Shown: positions 20,760 through 32,739, counted from the stretch's first letter. The stretch is 64,000 bases of DNA from Halichoerus grypus (GCF_964656455.1 NC_135724.1:14646919-14710918); one strand, 5' to 3'. Made by a program: numbers and translations. Notes: generated from the sequence alone by a model not told the origin.

Positions 20760-22235
20760 ATTTTTCTATAATTAATAATCATTTTGATCTAATTTTGAAT
20801 GAGGTCATTAGTTTTGTATACTACTATTTGAGATGGAATAGTCATTAAAGAAACTAAAACATTTTCCCAATTAATAGTAAATTCAAATCCCCTACTTGTA
20901 TAGGCACTTGTATAATTTTTATAAAATCCGTATATGCTGTGGTTCAAATTTACCTTTTCATGAAATGACAAAATTGCTATTTTTCTTTTAGAATTAAAAA
21001 ACTCATTTGTGTATCTTAGTGGAAAAAATAGAAGTAACAATGTCCTGCATCTTGGTAGCACTTACTACCTGAGATATTTTAAATAATTTTGATTAAAAAA
21101 TATTGAAAGATGTATTTACTCCTAAATCAATAAATTATTTGAAAAAACTGAAAAACATTTAAATATTGTCTGATGTTAGCAGCTGATGGTATCTAAGATA
21201 TCATTACTTATTGAAAGAAGTGGCAAAACATGAGAAAAACACAAATGGCTAAGGAAAGAGGAAATTCAGCAAAACAGCTAATGCAATAATAGACTCTATG
21301 GTCAAGGGCTGTCAAAAATCTCAAACTACTCTGAGGCCAGAGGCAGTCTGACCCTGCAGATTACCTTTCCGGGAGGGCTGGTGTTGCTGCCCACGTCCCT
21401 GTCATGGATGGCTGTCAAGTGTGAAGGCCAGGGCTGTATCAGTCAGAGGGCGGCCAGCTCTGCGACACCGTTAGCTGGGTAAGCACAGCCTCTGTGGTGG
21501 CGGTGGCCTGTTTACGTGATGACCTCCCGGTACTGTAGGAGTCTTCTGCGACCGGCTTCTCCTCTTAAATTAGATGTGGTCTGGATCCTACTACACCTTC
21601 CACTTTTGGTCGCTTGTCTGAGGGAAACTTAGCATAAATCTGTTGTTTTGAACTCAAGGCCAGGAAGACTAGTGACAAAGGTACCCCGAGGAGCTTATTC
21701 CAAGATGGCTCTGAGATGTGAATATCGTTGCAGAATTATATATCAAGGTCACTTGTATTTATATTTTTCCTAAACAGTTGCTTGACTTTAAAATGCCTTT
21801 GGAATTTCCAACTCAAAATTCTAATCCCTTTCAGTGAGCTCAGTCTCTATGCAAAACTTGCTTCCCGCCTGCCAAATTGAAAGCATCTGGATGGAATACT
21901 GAATTTAGGTCATTTTTTTTTTTTCCAATTTGTCCTTCTCTAGATGAAAGGAAATCAAATCCAATAACATCATGCAGAGAGGAGGGTAAGAGTTCCAACA
22001 AGAGCTTTTTCTTTCAACAGTTGGTTGGACTTAAGTGTGTGACACTTTCCTGCTTCCCTGTCTCTACCTCTCCCACCACCAGATTTCAATGGCTGATTCG
22101 ATTTTTAAAGTGTTGCCGCTTTTTACTTTCCATTATCTCTGTAGCACCATTGTCTGTTGAGGGGAATGACTAGAATATTCCTAGTTAATTCCTGAGGCTA
22201 GTCAGTGTGGACTTTTCCATCTTCTCCCTGGAGGC
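20760..22235. other. Unique sequence
   Basis: AT-rich to 21300, then somewhat GC-richer with scattered CpG between 21340 and 21620. Open frames up to 98 codons lack recognisable domains. Confidence 0.35.
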
Positions 22236-22244
22236 TCTGGGCCA

Positions 22245-22420
22245 GGTAGACGAGGCTTCTCAGACTTGCAAGTACATAGGATACGTAGGAGTCCTGCAGG
22301 GTCTGGTTAAGGTGCAGATGTTACTAGGGCAGCCTGGGTTGGGGCCTAGCTTTTATGTTGCTGACAAGCTTGTAGGTGTAAACATGCTAATTGGTGGACT
22401 ACATCTAGAGTAGCAAGGGG
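22245..22420. repeat. MER5-like (hAT-Charlie) fragment
   Basis: 'cttctcagacttgcaagtac', 'gtctggttaaggtgcagatg', 'gcctgggttggggcctag', 'gctgacaagcttgtaggtg' and 'agagtagcaagggg' follow the same family as the copy at 19738, in reverse orientation. The 68-codon open frame here is its shadow. Confidence 0.65.
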
Positions 22421-22439
22421 CTGCCCCCCCTTGGGGAAT

Positions 22440-24355
22440 ATCTAGCTTTACATGGCTCTGCCTCTCTAAGAACTTAGATTCTGGCCTTGATATGTTAAAT
22501 GCATTCGGATTTAGCACATGGATGTAATTCCACCATTTCCCCTTTCTCCATTTTATTTCTCTCCCCCATTAAGTGCACAAATTGAGTTCAAAAAATCAGT
22601 GCACACAGAAACTTGCCATTATAGAGAAAACATTTTTAACTGCGTAGAGAGAGGGGAAACAAAGAAAGATGTCTATCTCCAATGAACTTGTATTCCATCA
22701 TGAAAGAATTCAGAATATAATTGAATCTGAGGTGATAGAGTTTCATTAGTATTTACTTAGCACTAAGGTAAGTAATAGAATGATAGCAGATTGAGGCATA
22801 TTTAATTTTTAGCTTTCCAAGTGCTCTAAATAAAAGAGATTATAATAATATGACCGAAGCTATTATATCCGCAGCAGCACTTAAGACTGATAGATATAAT
22901 GTCCCACTTAGGAGCTCTCACGGTACAATTAACTGGATGGTATTAAAAAGAAGTTTCTTAAAACACTTAAAGTTGTAAAGCAATTCTGAAATAGATCTGT
23001 GCTTCTCTAGTAAATACAAACAAGGAATGGAGTCATTTTAGTGGCTAATAAAAGAAATCAACAAGCCCAATTCTAGCTCCCTGTGGATGAGATTTAAAGC
23101 AACAAATCTATGCTACTTTATGCGATTAACATAAAATATACTTAACTTTGGAAGATTTACTCTGCCATCACCTTCCTACACAACAAACACAAATCCCAGG
23201 CTAATTTGCCTTCATTAATTCACATACCATTGCAGTGCTGACTTCTGCTCTCAAATGTTTATGCACAATCTACCTTCAAGATAAGTTACTGCATATGGGC
23301 CCTTTAGCTTCTGTTCAGATCCTGAAGGAATCACAGGTTACAGACATCATGAGCCTCTCAGCCTGATTCTCCAAGCCCGAGGGAGGCTCTATTGATGTAT
23401 GCAGAATCAAAGACGTTTGTGGAGAACAATTTTTTGCCTATCGTCTGGCAGAGTTCAGACCCAGATGCTTTGCTCTGAAAGGGAAGGGGCTTTGGCAGGC
23501 CTCATGTGGGAAGAGATAATGTCCAAGATGTCTCTTTGACAGACTACTTTCCTGGCCCCCCCTTCCCCAAATATTGCAGGAATGGGCCCAATAAATCAGG
23601 ATCCAGGGCTAAATAAATCATTGACAACCTAAGGTATTTTGGAATTCTTTTTGAAAATGGATATTTAGAATATTTCACTATTCTCCTCAACTAAGGAAAA
23701 CCCTATTCTGAAATAGAGTAAATAATAGGTAAAATGTTGGTTCAATATTCTAACATAGTAAACTAAGAGCGTGGGGTGGGGGTGGGTGCGGATGACAAAG
23801 GGAGGAGATTTTAGAGAATGAGAAGGCAACCAGATGGAAAGGGTGTCATACCAACAACAGGGCAGACAGAAGAAAAAAGAGAAACAGACATGGAGAGAAG
23901 ACGCAAAGAGGCAGAGCAGAAAGACACTCTGTTGTGTTTGTTTGAACACTTGTATTATGTTCTATGTGTGTTTTCTTTAAAAAGTGTTCAAAGGACGTCT
24001 GGTTTCTTTGCTCGTGAAAAGAGTTGACTGAGAACCCAGATCATTCATTGGAGGATCTGCATTTTAAAATTAGATCTGTTATACAGAAGAGAGGCATCAG
24101 TGTGAGGCCAACCAGGAAATGGCAGTGGATTGCCATGCAGTGGGAGCTCTGGGCCTGACTGGATGGAAAGGGGGAAGGGGACAAAGGGACTGAAGAATCC
24201 TTAGCTTCCTGTTTTCAGTGTTCGTTTGGCTCTAGAAGGCACTCAGTTTCCACCCAAATAGTCAAGATCTTGCCACATATGTTATATATTCTGTATTCAG
24301 TATTTTTGTAACAGCCCCAAAGAAGAAAAAAAAAACCCAAACACATTGCTTTGCC
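22440..24355. other. Unique stretch with candidate conserved block
   Basis: No interspersed repeat recognised. The part 22750-23560 has an even composition with TAAT cores and no long open frame; see the matching finding. Around 23760-23930 the plus strand is purine-rich, and overlapping 94- and 69-codon frames there are low-complexity. Confidence 0.35.
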
Positions 24356-24361
24356 ATCATA

Positions 24362-24490
24362 TTTGATCTTTCCCAACAAGTCTGTGAAGTAGATGGTACA
24401 GGCATTAATTCTGAGGCCATCTAGTCAAAAGGCAGATAAGGAAACAGACTGGGAATTTAATTACTTGGGGAAAGTGACCTCACAAGGAAG
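24362..24490 (-). repeat. MIR SINE, antisense, left arm of inverted pair
   Basis: 'cccaacaagtctgtgaagta', 'gcagataaggaaacagactg' and 'ggaaagtgacctcacaagga' match antisense MIR core and 5' part. It is followed within about 40 bases by a sense MIR. Confidence 0.65.
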
Positions 24491-24524
24491 GATATGAGTA
24501 GTATTCATAGTAGCTGAATGTGGG

Positions 24525-24738
24525 GTAGCCCTTCCACTGTACTATTTTGGGCAAGTAATTTAACCTTTCTGTGCCTAAATTTCCTCTTCTGTAAAAGGGG
24601 GAGGATAATAGGAATACCTGATTTTCAAGATTGTTGTCAAGATTAAAGAAAATAGTACAACAAGCACTTTGAACAGTGTCTGACAAAAACTCTCTAAGTG
24701 CTAGATAAATGCTAGCTATCATTATTGTAATTATTAAT
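24525..24738 (+). repeat. MIR SINE, sense, right arm of inverted pair
   Basis: 'ttgggcaagtaatttaacct', 'tctgtgcctaaatttcctct', 'tctgtaaaagggggaggata', 'gtcaagattaaagaaaatag' and 'gatgctagctatcattatt'-like ending match the sense MIR closely to its 3' end. Confidence 0.88.
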
Positions 24739-25009
24739 GCTAGATAAGCTATTCAGACCAGATTTTCTGGATTCACAGCCACTGCTATTTCAGTCAGCTA
24801 TGGTTAGGCAACCACTGAAGCATCAGTGGATAATCAGAGGTCACCACCTCTTTTTAGATTCTGGGAATGCTTCACAGACAAGGCTTATGTTCTACAGCGG
24901 AAGCAAGAACAGAGTTTCAGAGAGAGCAAGGATCTGTTTAGGAGAATCTCTAATTGGAAGATGTTCTACCAGAAATGGCTTTATTAATCAAGGGGTCTTT
25001 TTTAAATTA

Positions 25010-25215
25010 AAAAAGATTTTATTTATTTAGAGAGAGAGTACACACTTAAGCAGGGGGAGGGGCAGAGGGAGAGGGAGAGGGAGAGGGAGCATCGCAAGCA
25101 GATTCTCCGATGAACACAGAGCCTGACGTGGGGCTCCATCTCACCACCCTGAGATTATGACCTGAGCTGAAATCAAGGGTCAGATGCTTAACTGATTGAG
25201 CCACCCAGGTGCCCC
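25010..25215 (-). repeat. SINEC SINE, older subfamily
   Basis: Antisense SINEC with T-rich tail, GA-rich body containing repeated 'gagagg', 'gaacacagagcctgacgtgg', 'gagattatgacctgagctga', 'aatcaagggtcagatgctta' and 'ttgagccacccaggtgcccc'. An imperfect duplication flanks it: 'tcaaggggtcttttttaaa' at 24988 and 'tcaaagggctcttttttaaa' at 25216. Divergence of the two copies fits an older insertion. Confidence 0.92.
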
Positions 25216-25239
25216 TCAAAGGGCTCTTTTTTAAAAAGA

Positions 25240-26425
25240 TAAACTGTTTCCATTGTAAAATGTCTCCCACCCAAACCTTGTGGCTAAAATTGTCTTGCTC
25301 TCAAGACATGTCCTCCCAAACCTTGGTTTTGTTTTTTAAATGTTATGTAATTACATAACTCTGTTTAGACATGAATGGTTTTTATATTTTAAACATAGAA
25401 ACAGCTCTATTAAAATAGATTAGAAGTCTTTTAAGCATTGAAAGAGATTTGGTTTGCAGGTCTTAATACCAAACATGAAAAGTACATCATCTAGTGGTAT
25501 TACCCATGAACAACAAATAATGACAGTAATAGGTCTGGGAAAACCTCAGAGAGGTATTCCGCAAATCCTATGGAGAACACAGAATATCAAGGCCAAGTTA
25601 TCCTTTGCATTTGATGACCTGAAAGAAGGGAAGAAATAGTTTGAGCCTATTGCCAAAACTTATCATCTTGCAACTACTCAGATTCCACACCCACCTTCGA
25701 GCAAATAAGAGGAATGGGGCCACGCAAGGCTTAGGATAGAGGATTGAGGTTAGCAACCTACCATGGAAAGGGGCCAATCCAAGCTGTAAGCTTATTAAAT
25801 GATAGGGTCATAAGAGTTCATTTTTTAGAACTCTGTGGGGGTAAATTCTATAATGAAGAGGGGTCTAGCATTTAAACTCATGTCAGTCTGTTTAAACATT
25901 TTTCAGTAATTCATTAAAAACTCTTTCTAAGGGGTGCTCATCCTTGAGATGATGTTAACTGCCCAAATTATGTAACAAATGCTAATTTGAGATAAAATTA
26001 AAAATAAAATTAAATGGCATCTTTTTGATGCCATTTAGCACAGAATTATATGATTTTTGTTCTTAAAGGTAAAGTTATGGGGTTGCTTTGTTTGCTTGTC
26101 TGACTCAAGTTCTCATAAACCACATTCCTGCATTTGACAAATAATTGTATACTTGTAGAATCTCCTAGATGATGACTGTGTGGCCAGAAGAATATTAAGA
26201 GTATAATGTAACCTTCCATTGACATAATTAGGCATATCGAAGAAACCCAAAACATGGAATAAATTACTCAAAAGCTGCATAATTTTAAGATTATTTAAAT
26301 ATGCATTTTCACACTTAAAAAGAAGGTTGACCTCTTTTTGAAAAAATAATTTCATTAATGGCTCCAGAACCTTTATCTTGCAAACTGTCCTATTAAAACT
26401 TTTACCCATCAATCATACTTTTTAA
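25240..26425. other. Unique AT-rich sequence
   Basis: No gene or named repeat found; small open frames have no recognisable domain. Confidence 0.35.
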
Positions 26426-26429
26426 TTAA

Positions 26430-26690
26430 CTACAGACTTTATTTAGGTTTCCCCAATTTTTCCACTAATGTCCATTTTCTATTCCAGGATTTAATCCTGG
26501 ATCCTACATTGCATTTAATTATCATGTGTCTTTAGTCTCCTTCAAGCTGTGACAGTTTCCTGAGCTTTCTTTGACTTTCATGATACACTTTTTGAAGAGT
26601 ACTGCTTACGTATTTTGTAGAAGGCCCATCAGTTTGGGTTTGCATGATGTTTTCTCAAATCATACCTTTTAAGTGAAATTCTCATACTTT
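26430..26690 (-). repeat. Old LINE-1 3' UTR fragment, antisense
   Basis: 'cagactttatttaggtttcc', 'actaatgtccattttc', 'cattgcatttaattatcatg', 'tgtctttagtctcc' and 'cgtattttgtagaaggccc' parallel the larger copy at 50055-51245 in the same order and orientation. The two are related fragments of one ancient family. Confidence 0.65.
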
Positions 26691-26699
26691 TCTAATGGA

Positions 26700-26870
26700 A
26701 ATAATAGAATTAGGACCTGGAAGAAACCTTAGGAGCCATGTTATTGATTAATCCAAATTCCTAATTTCATTGGCATCGAAAGCAAGTCCTCTGTGGTTTA
26801 AATGGCTTCCCCCAGATCAGTTACAGGGACAGGACTCGTACTCGCTTCTCTTACCACATACTGATCCTTT
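26700..26870 (+). repeat. Possible L3/MIR-related ancient repeat
   Basis: 'aggacctggaagaaacctta' followed by a decayed segment and 'ggcttcccccagatcagtta', 'gggacaggactcgtactcg' recalls the ancient element with 'ggaccttagaggtcatctag ... gacttgcccaaggtcac'. Strongly diverged, so tentative. A 132-codon open frame starts inside it (26770-27168); no domain was recognised. Confidence 0.4.
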
Positions 26871-26874
26871 TTTA

Positions 26875-27460
26875 GGGCACCATGAAAATGATGCCTCTAT
26901 TTTGCCCAGTCAACACCTTAACACATGGAACCAACAAACTCTGGTGATGCTGTTTATGCTCCTGGGACAGGGTTCACATAGTATGGAGTTATGCAGTTCT
27001 GGTGGTACTGACGTGTCTACCTCACTATTTATAAGATGTTTTGAGGTGGCTTATAACAAAAGAACAGAAAAAATACGAAATCCTACAGAATGGTTCTTTG
27101 GGTATAATGTGATTGGCAAATGTTCCTGGTGCTCTACCCACATACTGTTTTTAGAAGTTGGTGGCTGAAGGGCAGACATTTTTATTTTTTGAAGGGATGA
27201 GGTAGGAAGTGACTCCTTTTACTTGGGACTTTCTCATTTCAGGGTAGAGTGCATGTTGTTTTTTGCAGTAATCATTTTCTTTCCTACATGTCTAATAAAT
27301 GAAAATACATTTTTCTTTCCCCACCTCCAGCTTCCCCCCCCCGCCCCCAGTACTGGAAGGCTGACATGAAATTTACTGATTTGCATTAATCTTATAATTC
27401 ACAACTCTGCATTTTATGTAATAGAACTTTTTGGATTTCCACTTACTGTGGGGTTTTGCT
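26875..27460. other. Unique sequence
   Basis: No recognisable gene or repeat apart from a poly-C tract at 27335-27352. Confidence 0.35.
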
Positions 27461-27462
27461 AT

Positions 27463-28522
27463 AGTTACCAAAACAAAAGACAAGCCAACAGATTGGGAGA
27501 ATTGATTTTGTAAACCACCTCTCTGACAAAGGACTAGTATCTAGCATACATAAAGAATTCTCAAAACAAGACAGTAAAGAAAGCAAATAGTTAAATTAGA
27601 ACATGGGTAAAAGACATGAAGAAACATTTCACCAATGTGGCAGATGGCAGATAAGCACCGTCATATGAAAAGATGTTCAACATCAGTATCCATCAGAGAA
27701 ATGCAGATTAAAATCACAATACCATAGTACTATATTGCCCTTCAGAATGGCTAAAATAAAAAATTCTGGCAACACCGAATGCTGGTGACAATGTGGAGAA
27801 ACTGGATTACTCATGCATTGCTGGTGGGAATGTAAAATGGTACAACCATTCTGGTAAAAAAAAAACAAAACAAAAAAAACCCCCAAAAAACTAACCATGC
27901 AACTATCATACTATCCAACACTTGCACTTTAGGGCATTTCTCCCAGAGAAATGAAGACTTATGTTCACACAAAAACCTGTACACAAATGTTTATAGCAGC
28001 TTTATTCATAATAACCCCCAAATGGAAACAACCCAGATATCCTTAAGTGGGTGAATGGTAACAAACTGGCACATCTACACCATGGCATACCACTCAGCAA
28101 TAAGAGAAAACCAGTGATATATGCAATACCCTGGATGAATCTCCAGAGAATTATGCTGAGTGAGAAGAGCCAATCCAAAAGTTTACACACTGCATGAATC
28201 AATTAATATAACATTCTTGAAATTCCAAAATTATAGACCTGGAGATTGGACTAATGGTTGTCAGGGGTTAAGGAGTGGGTGGAGGCAGGAGGGAAGTGGA
28301 TGTGCTGTAAGAGGGCAGCATAAGGAGTTCTTGTGTTGGTGGAAACTGTCTGTACTTTGTTTCAATTTCAGTACCCTGCTTGGGATCTTGTACTGTAGTT
28401 ACCAAGAAGTTACCATGGGGGATGATGGTGGAGGAACTGAGTGATACACAAGATCTCTCTGAACTATTTCTTACAACTTTATGTGAAACTATATTTATCT
28501 CAAAATAAAAAGTTTAATTTAA
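27463..28522 (+). repeat. 5'-truncated LINE-1 with ORF2 C-terminal remnant and 3' UTR
   Basis: ORF2-end landmarks occur in order: 'gacaaaggactagtatctag', 'catgaagaaacatttcacca', 'cagagaaatgcagattaaaa', 'gtggagaaactggattactc', 'ttgctggtgggaatgtaaaa', 'tttatagcagctttattcat', 'atgctgagtgagaagagcca'. The 3' UTR follows to 'ctcaaaataaaaagttta'. The reading frame is broken many times, with an A/C-rich expansion at about 27857-27892, so no reverse transcriptase is encoded. It resembles L1MA/L1MB age classes. Confidence 0.9.
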
Positions 28523-28687
28523 AATTAGACATAGCCAGACATTAAAGAAGGAAGGGAAGTGTGTCTACTTTGTTCCCAAAATATTTTTGTTTGAATTTTT
28601 TAATCAGTAGATATTCATGCATTACTAGTGCATTAAAAATTACCAAAAGAGGGAGGGAAGGAGAATGTAAAATAGTGTGTGCATCTT

Positions 28688-28890
28688 TTTTTTTTTTTTT
28701 AAAGATTTTATTTATTTATTTGAGAGAGAGAGAATGAGAGAGAGCAAGCACATGAGAGCGGGGAGGGTCAGAGGGAGAAGCAGACTCCTTGCCGAGCAGG
28801 GAGCCCGATGCGGGACTCGATCCAGGGACTCCAGGATCATGACCTGAGCCGAAGGCAGTCGCTTAACCAACTGAGCCACCCAGGCGCCCT
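28688..28890 (-). repeat. SINEC SINE, young subfamily, 14-base target-site duplication
   Basis: Antisense SINEC with the subfamily-specific block 'gactcgatccagggactcca' and 'ccgaaggcagtcgcttaacc'. The duplication 'agtgtgtgcatctt' is at 28674-28687 and 28891-28904. The copy at 54621 shares the same diagnostic block. Confidence 0.96.
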
Positions 28891-28909
28891 AGTGTGTGCA
28901 TCTTAACTA

Positions 28910-29390
28910 AGAAATTGTTCAGACATAAAATTTGGCTTTGTGCTGCCTTTTAGTCATAGCCAAGAGGGAAACATGTTAAGTAGAAGAAAAATACAAGAAA
29001 TTCAAGTGCTAGTACATTTGTAGGGCTAATATTATTTTCATATTCTACAGTATAGAAAGGGTGAATATTAGAGATGGCTTATTTATACCTATTTATATAT
29101 GACCATTCCTGGTGCAGGCAAAACATTCATGCTTTAATTGGTATTATGAATATTGGTTGGCATTCTAGAACTCCCCTTCTAACAACTCATACTTTTCTTT
29201 CTATATGAAAGGAATTTTAAAGAAATAACCATAACCAGTTTCTTGAGAATTACTGGAAGGATAGTAAAAAATGAACAATGATCCAGCCATCATCCTGTTG
29301 GAATTGGTTTGTGACAGTGTTCTTTTAAACTTAGTTTTTTGTGGAGGAGTTTTACAATAATTCTAACTAGTGGTATAACATCTGTGATAA
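28910..29390. other. Unique AT-rich sequence
   Basis: No gene or named repeat found. Confidence 0.35.
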
Positions 29391-29394
29391 ATAA

Positions 29395-29525
29395 TTTTTT
29401 TATTTCCATGTAATTTTTATTTCCATGTATGTATCATTAACATACAGTATTATATTAGTTTTTGGTGTACAATATAGTGATTCAACAATTCTGTACATTA
29501 CTCCATGCTCATGTGATAAGTAATT
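29395..29525 (-). repeat. LINE-1 3' UTR fragment, antisense
   Basis: 'catacagtattatattagtt', 'tttggtgtacaatatagtga', 'ttcaacaattctgtacatta' and 'tgctcatgtgataagta' match the antisense carnivore LINE-1 3' part also seen at 32035. The copy has a small duplicated 'tttatttccatgta' segment at its left end. Confidence 0.75.
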
Positions 29526-29789
29526 TCAAAAATATAAAAATCCCATGTATGAAGTACATAAAAACCAAAGATATAAAATATATAGAATTAGAATACTAGA
29601 AATGTATAGGGTATAAATGAAGCAAATGATAAGATCCTAACAATGAATATGAAATAAGAGTTGAATGAAAGGAGATATCACTGGTGTATTGTTGGAAGGT
29701 ATTGTTGGAAAGAGTTTATTAAAGTTCTTCTGGTATAGACAGCGGTGGAGAAAGTAGTGAGTGGATTTGCCCTTCCAGGTATTTAATGT

Positions 29790-29880
29790 GTTTTATTTAT
29801 TTTTATTATTTTTTTTAATTGAAGTACAGTTAGCACACAATATTGTATTAGTTTCAGGTATACAACATAGTCTAAATGCA
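29790..29880 (-). repeat. Short antisense LINE-1 3' fragment
   Basis: T-rich start, then 'ttgaagtacagttagcacac', 'attgtattagtttcaggtat' and 'acaacatag'. This is the 3' terminal piece of an antisense LINE-1. Confidence 0.7.
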
Positions 29881-29884
29881 TTTT

Positions 29885-30515
29885 AAGTCTAAATGTCTAT
29901 CATAGTCTAAATGATTTAATCATTACAGTTCTGAGACCATAAATACAGAAAGATCAGCTTCTCAGTATATGACCCTAAACAGTAATGTGCCATTAAATGT
30001 TTAACAACCAGCTCTTTGAAAAAAAGTATGTATATATATATGTACATATGCTTATTATAGATTTTACTAATATAAAGGATGCATAGCACACAACTTAAAA
30101 ATAAAAATTTACAATTCTCTTTATTGTAAATAAGTGTAATTCCATATAGTCAATTGTTTTTCTCAGAATGCCTTTCTTGATTTTTTTTCTAACTTTAAAT
30201 CTGCAGTCATATTCAGCCATGATTTGACAAAGGGAGTTGCATCTCAATCTGCTCTTTTCCCAGTAGATTTATTGCCATTAAATCTGATATGTGGCTTATT
30301 GTTAAACTTCTTCTCACCCTCATATAAATTTTTAATTAAACTGAAAACTCTTTCAGCTTGAACACTAAATCAACCCTGATTTATAGCACTTACTGATTTC
30401 CAAGGTAAATAACTCCTATCATGACCAATTTTAAGCTACCAACATAAAGTCACTGAACATGGATTTGGAAAGAGATTGGAGTAGTGCACACCACTATATA
30501 TTATTTCCACCCTCC
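29885..30515. other. Unique AT-rich sequence
   Basis: Contains a repeated 'agtctaaatg' word near 29870-29910 and a short TA run near 30035. No gene found. Confidence 0.35.
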
Positions 30516-30519
30516 AGAT

Positions 30520-30985
30520 ATTGTGAAACGTGAAATAAAACGAAGTCACTTATGTCAGGGGGTTTTAAAATGGAGCTGAGGGGAGGTGGGCTTTATGCAT
30601 GTCTTCACTGGGTGAAAACATGAACTTCTGAACTGGGCCAAACATTCCAAGGACTCTGTAGGAACATCTGCAACTTGCTACAGTAACAGGCTTTTGCTTA
30701 GTGATAGTTTTAGCAACCAATTATGTTTAGCCAAGATTAATTTTCTGCTACAAACACCAATCAAAATTCTTTGTAAACAACATGTACAAGCATTCCCTTT
30801 TGTGTTAAAAAAAACAAAACAAAACCCTGACTTTTGCTCCCTAGTGGGACACAGTTTAGGTTGCTACCTAAACCTGTGCTCCCTCAACTGTAATTCTGAG
30901 ACCCTAAATGAATGCTTTTGTTTTATTTCAGTTCTGCCTCTTTTCTTGGTTGATAATACGATACTTACAACTTTGAGAGTGTAGA
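30520..30985 (+). repeat. Probable ERV LTR
   Basis: The right part has LTR-like order: 'ccctagtgggacacagttta', 'cctaaacctgtgctccctca', 'attctgagaccctaaatgaa', 'tttcagttctgcctctt' and a following 'cttggttgataat'. This fits an ERVL-type LTR from U3 to U5 with a decayed polyadenylation signal. The 96-codon open frame at 30694-30984 lies within it and has no recognised domain. Family uncertain. Confidence 0.5.
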
Positions 30986-31048
30986 TAATAGTAAAATATA
31001 GAAAAATAACCAGGAAGTAGTGCAGTTTGAGTATTTACTACCCTGTTT

Positions 31049-31257
31049 TATTTTTTTTTAATTTTTAAAAAGATTTTATTTATTTAGTTGTAAGAGAGAG
31101 ACTGAGCAAAGGCCAAGGGGGAGCGGCAGGCAGAGGGAGAGGGAAAACAGACTCCCTGCCGAGCAAGGAGCCCGATGTGGGACTTGATCCTAGGACCCTG
31201 AGATCATGACCTGAGCCGAAGGCAGACGCTTAACCGACTGAGCCATCCAGGCATCCC
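31049..31257 (-). repeat. SINEC SINE
   Basis: Antisense SINEC: T-rich tail, 'gagcggcaggcagagggaga', 'ccctgccgagcaaggagccc', 'gatcatgacctgagccgaag', 'cttaaccgactgagccatcc'. It retains the 'gcggcaggcagagg' body typical of the ancestral SINEC. No clean target duplication was found. Confidence 0.94.
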
Positions 31258-31569
31258 ATCTCTATTTTAAATATAAATTATTTAATTGTAAGTTTACATA
31301 GTTTTAAAATAATGGCTACATTTTATAACTGGTTCTCAAAATTTCTGAAAATTCACCAGTTGGCTTTCACAAGATGTTGGGCTCTCCTACACATCACTGT
31401 CCCTAAGACAGAACCACAAAGTAGAAGATTTGAAACTTCCTGAAATATTTAAACCATAAACAAAGTTAAAACAATAAGACATAAATAACAGAAGATGGAT
31501 TAATTGCTTTCAAGGAGGTAATTTAGCTATACATATCAAAATATAAGATTTACCAGTTCTTTGGCCAAA

Positions 31570-31650
31570 CCATTTCACTGTTCATTCATCTATTAATTCA
31601 ACAAATTTATTGAGAACCTATTATATGCCAGGAACTTCTAAGAATTAATT
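31570..31650 (-). repeat. Possible L2-related 3' fragment
   Basis: 'ttcatctattaattcaacaa' and 'tattgagaacctattatatg', 'ccaggaacttcta' match the ubiquitous antisense pattern 'ttcattcaacaaatatttattgagcacctactatgtgccaggcactg'. Short and tentative. Confidence 0.5.
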
Positions 31651-31689
31651 TTATAAGAATAGAAAGATGTATAAGATAGGAAATTTGCC

Positions 31690-31995
31690 ACAATGTTTTT
31701 ATGGTAAAAAAACATAAATGTTCATCAACAAAGGATTGGTTAAGTAAATGATGGTTCATCGATACCATGGAGTACAATGTAAACATTAAGAATGAAGCTA
31801 TAGATAAATGTTTATTGAAATGGAAATATGTCCGTTGTACATTTAAAGAGCAAAATTAGTAGGTTTTAAGAGTATATGTAGTATGATTCCATCTTGTAAA
31901 AAATAATTGTATCTCTATACATGTATATGTCTGAGTAGAGAAAGTCTAGAAGGATTTGCACAAGCTATTAATAGAGGCAAACTTTTCTGAATGAA
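31690..31995 (+). repeat. Old LINE-1 (L1M-type) 3' UTR, first part
   Basis: 'catcaacaaaggattggtta', 'aagtaaatgatggttcatcg', 'accatggagtacaatgtaaa', 'tatgtagtatgattccatct' and 'tctagaaggatttgcacaag' follow the sense L1M 3' UTR. It is interrupted by an antisense LINE-1 and appears to resume at 32740. Confidence 0.75.
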
Positions 31996-31997
31996 TG

Positions 31998-32737
31998 TTT
32001 TTTGTCTTTTTAATCTTTTATTTTTTAAAATTTTGTTGATAGATAATTAACATACAGTATTATATTAGTTTCAGGTGTACAATATAATGATTCAGCAATT
32101 TTATACATTACTTAGGGCTCATCATGATAAGTATATTTTTGATGCCCTTTATCTGTTTGACCCACCCCCCACACGCCTCCCCTCTGGCAACCACTAATCT
32201 GTTCTGTGTATTAAGAGTCCATTTTTTTTGTCTTTTTTATTGTTGTTTGATTTGTTTCTTAAATTCCACATAGGAGTGAAATCATATGTATTTGCCTTTC
32301 TCTCTCTGACTTATTTCACTTATCATTATACCCACCAGATAAATCCATGTTATTGCAGATGGCAAGATTTCATTCTTTTTTATGGCTGAGTAATATTCCA
32401 TTGTATGTACATACATATAAATAAATATACATATATCTCACATCTTTTTTATCCATTCATTCATTGATGAACACTTGGCTATTGTAAAATTGACAATTTT
32501 GGCTATTGTAAATAATGCTGTACTGAAAATAGGGGTGCATGTATCTTTTTGAATTAGTGTTTTTGTATTGAGTAAATAGTAGTGGAATTATTGGATCATA
32601 TGATAATTCTATTTTTAATTTTTTGAGGAACCTCCATACTATTTTCTATAGTAGCTGTACAGTTTGCATTCCTACCAACAGTCACAAGGGTTCCTTTTTC
32701 TCCACATCTTCACCAACACTTGTTATTTCATGTCTTT
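31998..32737 (-). repeat. Carnivore LINE-1, 5'-truncated, antisense, nested in older LINE-1
   Basis: Left T-rich end (poly-A of the element), then 'acatacagtattatattagt', 'cctcccctctggcaaccact', 'aaattccacataggagtgaa', 'ctgagtaatattccattgta', 'ctattgtaaataatgctgta', 'gaggaacctccatactattt', 'cctaccaacagtcacaaggg'. This is the reverse complement of the ORF2 end and 3' UTR of a carnivore LINE-1. No intact frame remains. Confidence 0.9.
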
Positions 32738-32739
32738 TT

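Noticed and set aside
26770..27168. A 132-codon plus-strand open frame
   Set aside because: It begins inside a probable ancient repeat and has no recognisable domain or codon signature.
27463..28522. Reverse-transcriptase gene
   Set aside because: Only the extreme C-terminal end of LINE-1 ORF2 is present and the frame is broken repeatedly.
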